DNA from: Alloyangia pacifica
Lineage (GTDB): Bacteria; Pseudomonadota; Alphaproteobacteria; Rhodobacterales; Rhodobacteraceae
Direction: 5' to 3'
DNA: 64,000 nucleotides
NCBI RefSeq assembly: GCF_900116195.1
Contig: NZ_FOZW01000006.1
Coordinates: 186,001 to 250,000, forward strand
Shown here: piece by piece, positions 8,258-16,984 of the stretch
How the letters are laid out: every line of letters starts with the position of its first letter
How positions within the stretch are numbered: the stretch's first letter is position 1
Translations under genes and position numbers: made by a program
Notes under the pieces: model-generated
Told to the model about the DNA's origin: nothing
Databases searched by the model: none
What the model saw: only the letters and a program-made list of their open reading frames with translations

Positions 8258-8617
8258 TCAACCTTCGGTCCCACCGGCCAGACGCGGCGGCGCGTCGGCC
8301 TCGGCCTCGGCCAGCGTTGGGTAGAGCGCAAAGATCGTGTCCATCCGGGTCAGGCGAAACACCTTGTCGACCATTGGCATCAGGCCGGCGAGATCAAGTT
8401 GCTGGCCCGGCGCCATGGATTTCTTGGCGGCGACGATCGCCCCGAGCCCGCTGGAATCGATGAACTCCACCTCCGACAGATCGAGAATCACCCGCCTCGC
8501 CGCGGGCGACAGGGTTTCGCGCATCGTATCCTTGAACTGGATCGCAACCGCCGAATCGATGCGCGTCTCGCGGACGCCGATCACCTGCGGCTCGGTCCCC
8601 CGGGTTGTGAACTTCAT
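8258..8617 (-). CDS. RsbV-like anti-sigma factor antagonist (STAS domain)
   Basis: A 119-residue protein made of a single STAS domain. The phosphorylation loop reads EFIDSSGLGAI; by analogy with SpoIIAA the acceptor is Ser55. The family binds the partner kinase when unphosphorylated, freeing its target. It is the first gene of a two-gene unit with the RsbW-like kinase. The start at 8617 follows AAAGGAAC about seven bases upstream. The open frame runs much further upstream, but that region has no STAS similarity and reads like non-coding GC-rich DNA. Confidence 0.9.
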   Translation of the reverse strand: MKFTTRGTEPQVIGVRETRIDSAVAIQFKDTMRETLSPAARRVILDLSEVEFIDSSGLGAIVAAKKSMAPGQQLDLAGLMPMVDKVFRLTRMDTIFALYPTLAEAEADAPPRLAGGTEG

Positions 8618-9164
8618 GCGCAGTTCCTTTCCGCACCGCTCGGCCAGCTCGCCCCAGCCACACACATCGCGCCACCCTGCTCCGGAGATTGAAGGCCCGC
8701 CGCGAGCGGCGACCGCCCGACCACTCTTCCGAAACCACACTTCCGAACCGCGTTGCGTCCGGTCGCCGACCGCGAAGCACATCCCGTCCACGGACCAGCC
8801 ACGGGCCGACTGCAGGCCGGCGCGCCGGAAGCGAACCGTCCTGTCACAGGCCATCCGGATGCGCGCGACCCGGTCCGCTACCGGCGACCCGCCGTGTACA
8901 GGCCCGCCACAACAGGCCGCCACGGGGGTGCGCTCGCCGAAAACCCAACAAGCAGGGTCATGTCCGGTCGTGACTCGCCCCTTGCTAGGTCGCGACGTCC
9001 CATCGCTCCGCCCGTCCGCCCGCCCGTCATGGCCGGCGACCGGACACGGGCCGTGTCCCCCAGGAACATTGTCTGCACGCCGCCAAGTGCCCATATTCTC
9101 GGGACGGTAGACGGCAATCCTTACCATTCGGTATTCAGGAGCCGCAGCCGAGGGAGGAGAGAGC
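8618..9164. other. Gene-free divergent promoter region
   Basis: A 547-bp stretch between the divergent RsbV-like and thiolase genes. Open frames cross it on both strands, but none resembles a protein family or has a good ribosome site. I see no convincing promoter or repeat. The strong Shine-Dalgarno sequence GGGAGGAG before the thiolase start is the only clear signal. Confidence 0.5.
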
Positions 9165-10352
9165 ATGCAGGATGTCGTGATCACCGGTGCAGCGCGCACC
9201 GCGATGGGTGGGTTCCAGGGGATGCTGTCAGGGCTTTCGGCCTCTGACCTGGGCGGCGCGGCGATCCGCGCGGCGCTCTCCGAGGCGGGGCGTCCCGCGG
9301 TGGACGAACTGCTGATGGGTTGCGTCCTGCCCGCCGGCCAGGGGCAAGCCCCGGCGCGGCAGGCGGGCTTCCGGGCCGGACTCGGCGAGGAGGTTCCCGC
9401 CACCACGCTCAACAAGATGTGCGGCTCGGGCATGAAGGCGGCGATGATGGCCTGGGACCGCATTGCGCTCGGCCAGGCCGGGGTCATGGTCGCGGGGGGA
9501 ATGGAAAGCATGACCAATGCCCCCTACCTGCTGCCCAAGATGCGCGGTGGCGCGCGGCTCGGCCACGGCGAAGTGGTCGATCACATGTTTCTCGACGGGC
9601 TGGAGGACGCCTATGACAGGGGCGACAATGGCGGGGGCCGGCTCATGGGCACCTTTGCCGAAGACTGCGCCGAGGCGTTCCAGTTCACCCGAGAGGCACA
9701 GGACCAATACGCGCTGGCGTCCTTGTCCAATGCCCTCGACGCCGAGCGCAGCGGCGCCTTTGAGAACGAGATCGCGCCGGTCACCATTCACGCCCGCACC
9801 GGCGAGGAGGTGATCACCCGCGACGAACAACCCGCCCGCGCCCGGCCCGAGAAGATCCCGCACTTGAAACCCGCCTTCCGCCCTGGGGGCACGGTCACCG
9901 CCGCCAACTCCAGCTCGATCTCCGACGGTGCCGCGGCGCTGGTATTGACGACGCTCGGCGCAGCGGAGGCCTCCGGAGCCCTGCCCCGCGCCCGCATCCT
10001 CGGCCATGCCAGCCACGCCCAGGCTCCCGGGCTTTTCCCCACCGCGCCGATTCCCGCCACGCGGAAACTGCTCGAGCGGATCGGCTGGCGGCTGTCGGAC
10101 GTCGATCTGTGGGAGGTCAACGAGGCCTTCGCTGTGGTGCCGATGGCCTTCATGAAGGAGATGGGCCTGCCGCGTGACGTGGTGAACGTCAACGGCGGCG
10201 CCTGCGCGCTCGGCCATCCGATCGGTGCCTCGGGTGCGCGCATCATGGTCACCCTGCTGAACGCCCTGGAAGCCCGCGGGCTGAAGCGCGGCGTGGCTGC
10301 GATCTGCATCGGCGGCGGAGAGGGCACGGCGATCGCCATCGAGCGGCTCTGA
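9165..10352 (+). CDS. Acetyl-CoA acetyltransferase (thiolase II)
   Basis: A 395-residue thiolase that condenses two acetyl-CoA to acetoacetyl-CoA or runs in reverse. The nucleophilic Cys86 lies in KMCGSGMKA, His351 in GHPIGASGARI and the acid/base Cys381 in CIGGGEGTA; all three are intact. The length matches PhaA/AtoB biosynthetic thiolases. It could feed polyhydroxybutyrate synthesis and, through crotonyl-CoA, the EMC pathway encoded near 47-61 kb. No phaB reductase is adjacent, so the exact role (phaA versus a second thiolase) stays open. It stands alone after a 547-bp gap, with a good ribosome site. Confidence 0.9.
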   Translation: MQDVVITGAARTAMGGFQGMLSGLSASDLGGAAIRAALSEAGRPAVDELLMGCVLPAGQGQAPARQAGFRAGLGEEVPATTLNKMCGSGMKAAMMAWDRIALGQAGVMVAGGMESMTNAPYLLPKMRGGARLGHGEVVDHMFLDGLEDAYDRGDNGGGRLMGTFAEDCAEAFQFTREAQDQYALASLSNALDAERSGAFENEIAPVTIHARTGEEVITRDEQPARARPEKIPHLKPAFRPGGTVTAANSSSISDGAAALVLTTLGAAEASGALPRARILGHASHAQAPGLFPTAPIPATRKLLERIGWRLSDVDLWEVNEAFAVVPMAFMKEMGLPRDVVNVNGGACALGHPIGASGARIMVTLLNALEARGLKRGVAAICIGGGEGTAIAIERL

Positions 10353-10416
10353 CGGTGCGCCCTGCGGCGGCAGGGGGCCTTGCGGCCCCGCGCGTCCTTT
10401 GCCATGAGCACCGCCC

Positions 10417-11064
10417 ATGAGCTCCGATTACAATCCCCCGCAGGGCGAGATCCCGATCCTTCACGCCGACCACGAGATCCTCGTGGTCGATAAGCCCGCC
10501 GGGCTGCTCTCGGTCCCCGGCAAGGGGCCGGAGCTGGCGGACTGCCTGATCGAACGCCTCAAGCAGGCCTTTCCGCAGGTGCTGCTGGTGCACCGGCTCG
10601 ACCGCGACACATCGGGCGTCATGGTCTTTGCCCTGACGCCGCACGCGCAGCGCCACATCGGCCAGCAGTTCGAACACCGGCGAACGAAAAAGACCTACCT
10701 TGCCCGCGTCGCCGGGCGACTCGCGCCGAAGACCGGCCACATCGACCTGCCGCTGATCGTCGATTGGCCAAACCGGCCCAAGCAGATGGTCTGCCACGAG
10801 ACCGGCAAGCCAGCGCAGACCGACTGGCGGGTGATCAAGGCCAGCGACGAGGAAACCCGGGTGCACCTGCTGCCGCTCACCGGCCGCAGCCACCAGCTGC
10901 GCGTGCACATGCTGGCGCAGGGGCACCCGATTCTCGGCGATCCCTTCTACGCGCCCGAAACCGCGGCCAACTATCCGCGTATGATGCTGCACGCCGAAGA
11001 ACTGCGCCTGCGCCATCCGGACGGCGGCATGGGTCACACGTTCCGCGCCCCTGCCCCGTTCTGA
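10417..11064 (+). CDS. RluA-family pseudouridine synthase
   Basis: A 215-residue enzyme that converts uridine to pseudouridine in RNA. The catalytic Asp62 lies in VHRLDRDTSGVMV, and the later motif RSHQLRVHMLAQGHPILGDPFYA is the family's RNA/uridine-binding segment. It has no N-terminal S4 domain and matches the short RluA type, which acts on 23S rRNA position 746 and tRNA position 32 in E. coli; specificity here is inferred only. The upstream ribosome site is weak. It is 64 bases after the thiolase and may share its transcript. Confidence 0.88.
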   Translation: MSSDYNPPQGEIPILHADHEILVVDKPAGLLSVPGKGPELADCLIERLKQAFPQVLLVHRLDRDTSGVMVFALTPHAQRHIGQQFEHRRTKKTYLARVAGRLAPKTGHIDLPLIVDWPNRPKQMVCHETGKPAQTDWRVIKASDEETRVHLLPLTGRSHQLRVHMLAQGHPILGDPFYAPETAANYPRMMLHAEELRLRHPDGGMGHTFRAPAPF

Positions 11065-11122
11065 GCGTTCGCTGATTCGGCCGGATGGGCCCCGACCTGC
11101 GGGCGTCCCGGCGGGAACGAGC

Positions 11123-11983
11123 TCACTCCGCCGCCACGCGCTGCTCGCGATGGCCGATGGCGGCAATCTCTGCGATCACCCCGCGCAACAGCCGCCGGAA
11201 TGCGTGGAAATCGCCGCTCGGCTTGATCGCGGCCTCATCCATGTAGAGCGACCTGTCGATTTCGATCTGGATCGCGTGCTGGCGCCGCGAGGGGCGGCCG
11301 TAATGCATCGTGGTGAAGGCGCCTGCAAAGGGTGCATTGCGCGCCACCACGAGGCCGGCGCGCGTGAATGCCTGCTCCACCAACTCGACGATCTCCGGCG
11401 CCGCAGAGGCACCGAAGCGGTCTCCCAGAACGATCTGCGGTCGCGCGCTGCCCTTGCGCAGGACACTCTCCACCGCTTCGTGCGGCATCGAGTGGCAGTC
11501 AATCAGGATCGATTCGCCGAATTGCGCCTTGGCGCTGTCGAGCAGCGCCTGCAGGCGCGTGTGGTAGGGCTTCCAGTAGAGCCCGATGCGGCGCTCGGCT
11601 TCGGCCAGAGGCAGCTTACCGCAATAGATTGCGCGCCCGTTGGCCACGACCCTCGGCACAACCCCGAGGCCGCTGGCCACGCGCGGATTGTGGCCGGTGC
11701 GGCGCACCCCGTCGATCAACGCAGGATCCAGCTCGTCCGAAGCCCGGTTGAGGTCGACGAAGGCGCGCGGTGCCCCGGCGCGCAGCAGCGGCGCGCCGAA
11801 TTGCGGTGCACAATCAACGAGCCGATCCACGAAAGCGTCCTCGGAAGATCGAATCAAGGTCTCGTCGAGAATGGTGCCGCGCAGAAAGCTCCACGGGTAA
11901 TCGCGTCCCGAGTGCGGAGAGGCGAAAACCACCGCCGAACTGGGCGTTTCAGGCAGATCGAGGTGATAAGCGACTTTGGGCAT
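11123..11983 (-). CDS. N-formylglutamate amidohydrolase family protein
   Basis: A 286-residue member of the N-formylglutamate amidohydrolase family, which releases formate from N-formylglutamate in histidine breakdown and has relatives with broader roles. Signatures seen are VFASPHSGRDYP near the N-terminus, SEDAFVDRLVD, a DLNRASDELDP stretch and ILIDCHSMP in the middle; the histidine and aspartate positions fit a zinc peptidase-like fold. The start at 11983 has AAGGAG six bases upstream, better than the ATG at 12004. No hut genes are adjacent, so the physiological substrate is uncertain. Confidence 0.85.
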   Translation of the reverse strand: MPKVAYHLDLPETPSSAVVFASPHSGRDYPWSFLRGTILDETLIRSSEDAFVDRLVDCAPQFGAPLLRAGAPRAFVDLNRASDELDPALIDGVRRTGHNPRVASGLGVVPRVVANGRAIYCGKLPLAEAERRIGLYWKPYHTRLQALLDSAKAQFGESILIDCHSMPHEAVESVLRKGSARPQIVLGDRFGASAAPEIVELVEQAFTRAGLVVARNAPFAGAFTTMHYGRPSRRQHAIQIEIDRSLYMDEAAIKPSGDFHAFRRLLRGVIAEIAAIGHREQRVAAE

Positions 11984-12036
11984 CGGGGCTCCTTGCGAAA
12001 ACAAGATAGCCTGAATCCTATTTCTGCCAAAAGCCC

Positions 12037-12065
12037 TTGATCCCCCCTCCGACTCCTTTTATAGA
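12037..12065 (+). promoter_or_regulatory. Sigma-70-type promoter for tRNA-Val
   Basis: TTGATC (12037-12042) and TATAGA (12060-12065) are separated by exactly 17 bases. Transcription would start near 12072, about 70 bases before the mature tRNA. The same -35 sequence and spacing occur in the proposed rpsA promoter. Confidence 0.6.
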
Positions 12066-12142
12066 GCCCTCCACCGGCGCTGCTCACCGCGGACCTCGCC
12101 AGAGGGAAACGGAGCGAAAGCAAAGAAAAGCGCAGGCCATAC

Positions 12143-12217
12143 GGGCGGTTAGCTCAGCGGTAGAGCACTACGTTGACATCGTAGTGGCCACTGGTTCGAT
12201 CCCAGTACCGCCCACCA
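12143..12217 (+). tRNA. tRNA-Val (anticodon GAC)
   Basis: A 75-base tRNA including an encoded CCA. The acceptor stem GGGCGGT pairs with ACCGCCC; the D-arm reads GCTCAGCGGTAGAGC; the anticodon stem CTACG/CGTAG holds the loop TTGACAT with GAC at its centre; the T-arm CTGGTTCGATCCCAG is standard. GAC reads valine codons GUC and GUU. It precedes rpmJ by 80 bases on the same strand and may be cotranscribed with it. Confidence 0.97.
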
Positions 12218-12297
12218 TTATTCACCGCTTCGGGATACGTCCCGGGGCACAACGCAACGCCAGGCGCTCGCGCGCCGCGAAAGAGGAGAGACTTGAT

Positions 12298-12423
12298 ATG
12301 AAAGTCGCAAACTCGCTCCGCTCGCTCAAACAGCGCCATCGCGACTGCCGCGTCGTGCGTCGTAAGGGCCGCGTCTATGTGATCAACAAGACCCAGCGCC
12401 GTTTCAAGGCCCGTCAGGGCTAA
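12298..12423 (+). CDS. rpmJ: 50S ribosomal protein L36, zinc-independent type
   Basis: A 41-residue basic ribosomal protein, easily missed by length filters. The sequence [20 protein letters not shown] followed by [21 protein letters not shown] is the longer type-B L36. The zinc-binding form carries three Cys and one His; here only one Cys remains, so this is the zinc-free form. In other bacteria this paralogue is expressed during zinc limitation, but in Rhodobacterales it is commonly the main copy. It has an AGAGGAGAG ribosome site and a strong terminator directly after it. Confidence 0.96.
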   Translation: MKVANSLRSLKQRHRDCRVVRRKGRVYVINKTQRRFKARQG

Positions 12424-12451
12424 ACGAAGCGCAGGACTTGATCCGGCTGAG

Positions 12452-12476
12452 GGCCGCCCGCTTGGGTGGCCTTTTT
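12452..12476 (+). terminator. Intrinsic terminator of rpmJ
   Basis: GGCCGCCC and GGGTGGCC form an 8-bp stem with one G-U pair, a GCTT loop and a following TTTTT. It lies 29 bases after the rpmJ stop. Confidence 0.85.
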
Positions 12477-12530
12477 GCTTTCTTGGGCCGCGCCGCAGCG
12501 GGCCCCATTCGTCCCGGCAGGAACACATGA

Positions 12531-12559
12531 GAAAGCCCCGCGCAATGCGCGGGGCTTTT
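12531..12559 (-). terminator. Terminator of trpF, probably bidirectional
   Basis: GCCCCGCGC and GCGCGGGGC form a perfect 9-bp stem around AAT. T runs occur on both sides: TTTT on the plus strand, TTTC on the minus strand. It lies 30-60 bases past the trpF stop and between convergent rpmJ and trpF. Confidence 0.75.
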
Positions 12560-12589
12560 CCATCTTCCGAGGCACGTTAGTGCCGAAAC

Positions 12590-13258
12590 TCAGAGCCGGG
12601 GCACCGCAGGTTCAGCCCCCGCTGAATGCGCCGCGCGAACGAAGGCCCGAATCAGCTCCGGCGATTTTTCGCCGGGTCCGGACTCCACACCCGAGGAAAC
12701 ATCCAACTGACGCGCCCCGGTGCGCCGCACGGCCTCGGCGACATTCTCGGGCGTCAGGCCGCCTGCCAACATCCAGGGCACTGGCCAGCGGCGACCGGCG
12801 ACAAGTCGCCAGTCGAAGGCCAACCCGTTCCCGCCCGGGAGCACCGAATCCTTCGGTGCCTTGGCATCGACCAGAAGCTGGTCTGCGACCTTGCCGTAGG
12901 CCTCCAGGGCCGGCAGATCTCCTTCCGAGGCCACCCCTACCGCCTTCATCACCGGCAGCCCGTAGCGGGCCCGAATCTGAGCCACACGCTCGACGCTCTC
13001 GGTGCCATGGAGCTGCAGCATGTCGACCGGCACCTCGGCGCAGATCTCGTCCAGGAGCGCGTCGTCCGCGTTCACCACTAATGCCACCTTGGCGAGCCCC
13101 ACCGGAGCCGAAAGCGCCAGCGCCCGCGCCTGCGTGACGGTGACCGCTCGCGGGCTCTTGGGAAAGAAGACGAAGCCGGCGTAGCGGGCCCCGGCCTCGG
13201 CCACGACCGCCACGTCTTCGGGCGTGCGCAGCCCGCAAATCTTCACCTGGATGTCCAT
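12590..13258 (-). CDS. trpF: Phosphoribosylanthranilate isomerase
   Basis: A 222-residue TIM-barrel enzyme that isomerises phosphoribosylanthranilate in tryptophan synthesis. The catalytic cysteine is Cys8 in VKICGLR, the aspartate lies in LLVDAK, and the phosphate loops ending in [11 protein letters not shown] and [15 protein letters not shown] are standard for the family. Length is typical. It is a stand-alone gene here, not in a trp operon, downstream of the lapA-like gene but separated from it by a terminator. The same order after ihfB is, from memory, common in Rhodobacterales, often with trpB next. Confidence 0.96.
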   Translation of the reverse strand: MDIQVKICGLRTPEDVAVVAEAGARYAGFVFFPKSPRAVTVTQARALALSAPVGLAKVALVVNADDALLDEICAEVPVDMLQLHGTESVERVAQIRARYGLPVMKAVGVASEGDLPALEAYGKVADQLLVDAKAPKDSVLPGGNGLAFDWRLVAGRRWPVPWMLAGGLTPENVAEAVRRTGARQLDVSSGVESGPGEKSPELIRAFVRAAHSAGAEPAVPRL

Positions 13259-13321
13259 TCCGATCCTCTGGTTCGTTCAGAAGGTGCGGCCGTGATACGC
13301 CCTGCGCCGCGAATCGCAAGC

Positions 13322-13342
13322 AAAAGGGGGGCCATGCCCCCC
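13322..13342 (-). terminator. Intrinsic terminator of the ihfB-lapA unit
   Basis: On the minus strand GGGGGGC and GCCCCCC pair around ATG, followed by TTTTG. It lies about 36 bases past the lapA-like stop and before trpF. Confidence 0.7.
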
Positions 13343-13378
13343 TTCGCTTTCATCCGGTGATGCACCCTGACGGGCCGC

Positions 13379-13729
13379 TCAGGCGCTCTGGTCGAGAATC
13401 GCCAGCACCTCGTCCTTATCCTTGTCGCGCTCGTTCTGGGTCTTCTTCAGCTGGCGCTCCAGACGCTTCACCTCGGTCTTGCGCTGCGCGGCGGCGGCAC
13501 GGTGCTTGTGCTCGCGCAGCCACTCCCAGACGAAGCCGATAAGCAGGCCCGCGATGATCCCGCCAAGAATGACGATGAAGACCGGAACGGTTGCCGAGTA
13601 CTGGAAGTTCAGCAGCTCGGCCAGATCGGCCGGCAGCAGGTTAAGCGTCACCGGGCCGCGGTTGGCCAGAGACACGCAAATCAGCACCACGGCCAGCACG
13701 GCCCAGAAGGCGTAGCGAATGTATTTCAT
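13379..13729 (-). CDS. LapA-domain membrane protein
   Basis: A 116-residue protein with two hydrophobic segments (about residues 4-25 and 46-69) and a charged C-terminal coiled coil of Lys, Arg, Glu and Gln. The phrase SLANRGPVTLNLLP between the membrane helices is typical of the LapA (DUF1049) family; LapA/YciS acts with LapB in lipopolysaccharide assembly in E. coli. LapA function here is inferred. It follows ihfB with a five-base gap, so the two form one transcript. Confidence 0.85.
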   Translation of the reverse strand: MKYIRYAFWAVLAVVLICVSLANRGPVTLNLLPADLAELLNFQYSATVPVFIVILGGIIAGLLIGFVWEWLREHKHRAAAAQRKTEVKRLERQLKKTQNERDKDKDEVLAILDQSA

Positions 13730-13734
13730 CGAGG

Positions 13735-14016
13735 TCACTTCCCGTTCAGTCGATCCCGCAGGAGCTTGCCGGTCTTGAAGAACGGCACGCATTTCTCCTC
13801 GACGTCAACGGCTTCGCCGGTGCGGGGGTTCCGCCCCTGCCTAGCATCCCGCTGCTTGACGGAGAAGGCCCCGAAACCGCGCAGTTCGACGCGGTTGCCA
13901 TGGGCCATTGCCGATGTGATCTCCTCGAAGATCGTATTCACGATCCTCTCGACGTCACGTTGGTAGAGATGCGGGTTCTCCTCCGCGATCTTCTGGATCA
14001 ATTCCGATCTGATCAT
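13735..14016 (-). CDS. ihfB: Integration host factor subunit beta
   Basis: A 93-residue DNA-bending protein of the HU/IHF family. The beta-arm region reads [29 protein letters not shown], in which the RNPRTGE tip inserts into the minor groove, and the N-terminal [23 protein letters not shown] matches IhfB rather than IhfA or HU. It heterodimerises with IhfA, encoded elsewhere. In the usual proteobacterial order rpsA is directly upstream; here a ChaC-type gene has come between rpsA and ihfB. Confidence 0.96.
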   Translation of the reverse strand: MIRSELIQKIAEENPHLYQRDVERIVNTIFEEITSAMAHGNRVELRGFGAFSVKQRDARQGRNPRTGEAVDVEEKCVPFFKTGKLLRDRLNGK

Positions 14017-14284
14017 CCTCGCCCATCCCTATTTATCGCGTTTTCAGCGCCTTCCCCCGTTGTACGACTTTTGCCGGCATCTCGCCAAACGGAAAGCGCA
14101 CGAATCAGAGAAAAATCCATGAAAAGCAGCATATTGCGCGGCTTCATGCCGGTCTGAGGCCGATCAGGCCCATGCGGAGAGCCATTGCTGCAATGCGGCT
14201 AAGCCGCGCCGATGGGCGCGATTCGCTTCGGAAAATGGCCCGGAATGGGGCGATCAGGCTCTGCCAGGCGGCAATCTGCGACGC

Positions 14285-14974
14285 TCAATCCAGCGCGTCG
14301 ATCTCTGCGGCGACCAGCTGTTGCAACCGCCACAGGCTGGGATCGTGAATTCCCTGCGCCGCAAGCGCCGTGACCGTCCGATGCAGGTATTCGGTGTTCG
14401 ACCCGGCATGGCCGCAGGCCCGCGCGATCAGTGCCGCGGTTTGCTCCAGCGTAAGATCGGTCCGCAGCAACTCACCTTCCGGCGGCGCATAGAAGGTCAG
14501 CGCCCGGACATGTCCGGCACCCGCCTCGACATCGACCCAGGCATAGGAGGTGGCCTGCTCCTCGTAGGGCATCTCGCGGCGCACGAGCGCCGCCACCGCC
14601 TCCGCCACCTCGGTCTCGGCGACTTCCTGCAGCAATGCGGTGCACTCGCCACCCGGCAGCAGTGCCATCATCAGGCCAGGCGCCTCGGGTGTCCCGCGCC
14701 AGGAGGTCAGCTCGATGCAGAACGACCGGTGCCAGCCGAGCGCGCGACCCGACCGCGAGGCAACAGGGCGGAACTCGGGCTTCCACAGCAGCGAGCCATA
14801 GGCAAAAACATGCAACGGTCCCTCGGGGCGCTGCGCGAGGATTTCTCGTGCCTTGGCGTCGATCGCGTCGTCGTCGAGCCGGGTCCAGCCCCAGTGCTCG
14901 GCATCGTCGCCCTCCGGAATGTCGCGGAAGACGCGGTTCACATGGTCTTCGGTGAGATGCAGATCGGTATTCAT
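14285..14974 (-). CDS. ChaC-type gamma-glutamylcyclotransferase
   Basis: A 229-residue protein of the ChaC family, which cleaves glutathione to 5-oxoproline and Cys-Gly. The substrate loop VFAYGSLLWKPEF is at about residues 48-60; ATSYAWVDVEAG and the C-terminal GHAGSNTEYL motif are both characteristic. It starts at the ATG at 14974; the upstream frame lacks similarity. It is a single gene between rpsA and ihfB, with the rpsA terminator upstream, so it has its own promoter or depends on read-through. It probably recycles glutathione made by GshA. Confidence 0.9.
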   Translation of the reverse strand: MNTDLHLTEDHVNRVFRDIPEGDDAEHWGWTRLDDDAIDAKAREILAQRPEGPLHVFAYGSLLWKPEFRPVASRSGRALGWHRSFCIELTSWRGTPEAPGLMMALLPGGECTALLQEVAETEVAEAVAALVRREMPYEEQATSYAWVDVEAGAGHVRALTFYAPPEGELLRTDLTLEQTAALIARACGHAGSNTEYLHRTVTALAAQGIHDPSLWRLQQLVAAEIDALD

Positions 14975-15035
14975 GGGCGCAATATCGTCACGGCCGGAGG
15001 GGAGGTTCAAGGCACGGGGACGTCCTGCACAGCCC

Positions 15036-15076
15036 CCTGTGCGCGGCTGCTTGAAGAGCGGGCAGCCGCGCACAGG
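15036..15076. repeat. Perfect 15-bp inverted repeat between rpsA and the chaC gene
   Basis: CCTGTGCGCGGCTGC (15036-15050) and its exact complement (15062-15076) flank an 11-base loop. No T run follows on either strand, so it is not a classical terminator. It lies between the rpsA terminator and the chaC gene start, in a position to form a stable RNA hairpin in read-through transcripts or to bind a dimeric protein. Confidence 0.8.
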
Positions 15077-15096
15077 CGTGACACGCTGCGCCAAAG

Positions 15097-15121
15097 AAAA
15101 AGGCCCCGGTTTCCCGGGGCC
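15097..15121 (-). terminator. Intrinsic terminator of rpsA
   Basis: On the minus strand GGCCCCGG, a GAAA tetraloop and CCGGGGCC are followed by TTTTT. It lies 26 bases past the rpsA stop codon. Confidence 0.9.
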
Positions 15122-15146
15122 TTCCTCATTCGTGCAAGCGCAGGGC

Positions 15147-16823
15147 TTACTCGTCGCGCTTCAGAGCTGCGCCGAGGATGTCGCCCAGCGATGCGCCGGA
15201 AGCGGAAGAACCGTACTGTTCCACGGCTTCCTTCTCTTCGGCGATCTCGCGTGCCTTGATCGACAGGCCCAGACGACGGGTCTTGCTGTCGATGTTGGTG
15301 ACGCGGACGTCGAGCTTGTCGCCGACCGAGAAACGCTCGGGGCGCTGCTCTGCGCGGTCACGCGACAGGTCGGAGCGGCGGATGAAGGACTTCATGCCTT
15401 CGTATTCCACCTCGATGCCGCCATCTTCGATCGCGGTCACTTCGACGGTCACGATCGAGCCGCGCTTCACGCCGCCAACCGCGTCAGCGAACTTGTCGCC
15501 GCCGAGTGCCTTGATCGAAAGCGAGATGCGCTCCTTGTCGGTGTCCACTTCGGTGACAACGGCCTTGACCACGTCGCCCTTGCGGTACTCCTGGATGGCT
15601 TCCTCGCCGCGCTGATCCCACGACAGGTCCGACAGGTGAACCATGCCGTCGATCTCGCCGGGCAGGCCGATGAACAGACCGAACTCGGTGATGTTCTTGA
15701 CCTCGCCCTCGACCTCGGTCCCTTCCGGGTGAGTCTCGGAGAACACTTCCCACGGGTTGCGCATGGTCTGCTTGAGGCCGAGCGACACGCGACGCTTCGC
15801 GGGATCGATCTCGAGAACCATGACTTCGACTTCCTGCGAGGTCGACACGATCTTGCCCGGGTGGACGTTCTTCTTGGTCCAGGACATTTCCGACACGTGA
15901 ACCAGACCTTCGACGCCCGGCTCCAGCTCCACGAAGGCGCCGTAGTCGGTGATGTTGGTCACGCGGCCGGTGTGCACCGTGCTCAGCGGGTACTTCACGG
16001 CCACCAGATCCCACGGATCTTCCTGCAGCTGCTTCATGCCGAGGCTGATACGGTGGGTGTCCTTGTTGATCTTGATGACCTGGACCTTCACGGTCTCGCC
16101 GATCGACAGGATCTCGGACGGGTGGTTGACACGGCGCCATGCCATGTCGGTGACGTGCAGCAGGCCGTCGACGCCGCCCAGGTCAACGAACGCACCGTAT
16201 TCGGTGATGTTCTTGACCACGCCGTCGACCGTCTGGCCTTCGGTGAGGTTGGCGATGACTTCCGCACGCTGCTCGGCGCGCGATTCCTCGAGGATTGCAC
16301 GACGCGAGACAACGATGTTGCCACGGCGACGGTCCATCTTGAGGATCTGGAACGGCTGCTTGAGACCCATGAGCGGGCCGGCGTCACGCACGGGGCGGAC
16401 GTCAACCTGCGAGCCGGGCAGGAAGGCAACGGCGCCGCCGAGGTCGACGGTGAAGCCACCCTTGACGCGGCCGAAGATCGCACCTTCGACGCGGGCGTCG
16501 TCGGCATAGGCCTTCTCGAGACGGTCCCATGCCTCTTCGCGGCGGGCCATCTCACGGCTGATCACGGCTTCGCCGCGGGCGTTTTCTGCTGCGCGCAGGT
16601 AAACCTCGACTTCGTCGCCGACCGAGATCTCGGGGGCTTCGCCGGGGTTTGCGAATTCTTTCAGCTCGACGCGGCCTTCCATCTTGTAGCCGACATCGAT
16701 GATGGCCTGGCCCGCTTCGATCGCGATGACCTTGCCTTTAACAACGGACCCCTCTTCGGGGGTGTCCATTTCGAAGCTTTCGGAAAGGAGGGCTTCGAAC
16801 TCCTCCATGGTTGCGTTTGCCAT
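15147..16823 (-). CDS. rpsA: 30S ribosomal protein S1
   Basis: A 558-residue protein with six S1 (OB-fold) RNA-binding domains, the first two divergent and the last four close to each other, with repeats such as ITEYGAFVDLGGVDGLLHVTDM, ITDYGAFVELEPGVEGLVHV and ITEFGLFIGLPGEIDGMVHL. It brings mRNA to the 30S subunit and helps start translation on leaders with weak ribosome sites. The start MANATMEEFEALL at 16823 is the conserved one. A promoter at 16985-17013 predicts a leader of about 155 bases, and S1 is known to repress its own translation in E. coli. A strong terminator follows. Confidence 0.97.
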   Translation of the reverse strand: MANATMEEFEALLSESFEMDTPEEGSVVKGKVIAIEAGQAIIDVGYKMEGRVELKEFANPGEAPEISVGDEVEVYLRAAENARGEAVISREMARREEAWDRLEKAYADDARVEGAIFGRVKGGFTVDLGGAVAFLPGSQVDVRPVRDAGPLMGLKQPFQILKMDRRRGNIVVSRRAILEESRAEQRAEVIANLTEGQTVDGVVKNITEYGAFVDLGGVDGLLHVTDMAWRRVNHPSEILSIGETVKVQVIKINKDTHRISLGMKQLQEDPWDLVAVKYPLSTVHTGRVTNITDYGAFVELEPGVEGLVHVSEMSWTKKNVHPGKIVSTSQEVEVMVLEIDPAKRRVSLGLKQTMRNPWEVFSETHPEGTEVEGEVKNITEFGLFIGLPGEIDGMVHLSDLSWDQRGEEAIQEYRKGDVVKAVVTEVDTDKERISLSIKALGGDKFADAVGGVKRGSIVTVEVTAIEDGGIEVEYEGMKSFIRRSDLSRDRAEQRPERFSVGDKLDVRVTNIDSKTRRLGLSIKAREIAEEKEAVEQYGSSASGASLGDILGAALKRDE

Positions 16824-16984
16824 GTGGCGTATATGTCCTTTACATCGGTTTTGCTGGCCGGGTGGTTGTCTCCACCGGTCTTCGGATTGGTCTTTCGGGC
16901 GCTCCGCATATGACAAAGAGGGCCGGTTGACCGACCCTGCCCGTCTCTATGTCCGCGGCGTTGATTGCCTTGCTTGACGCGCGC

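Noticed and set aside
8618-9517. N-terminal extension of the STAS gene on the minus strand
   Set aside because: The open frame runs through the intergenic region and into the thiolase antisense strand with no STAS similarity; codons look like random GC-rich DNA.
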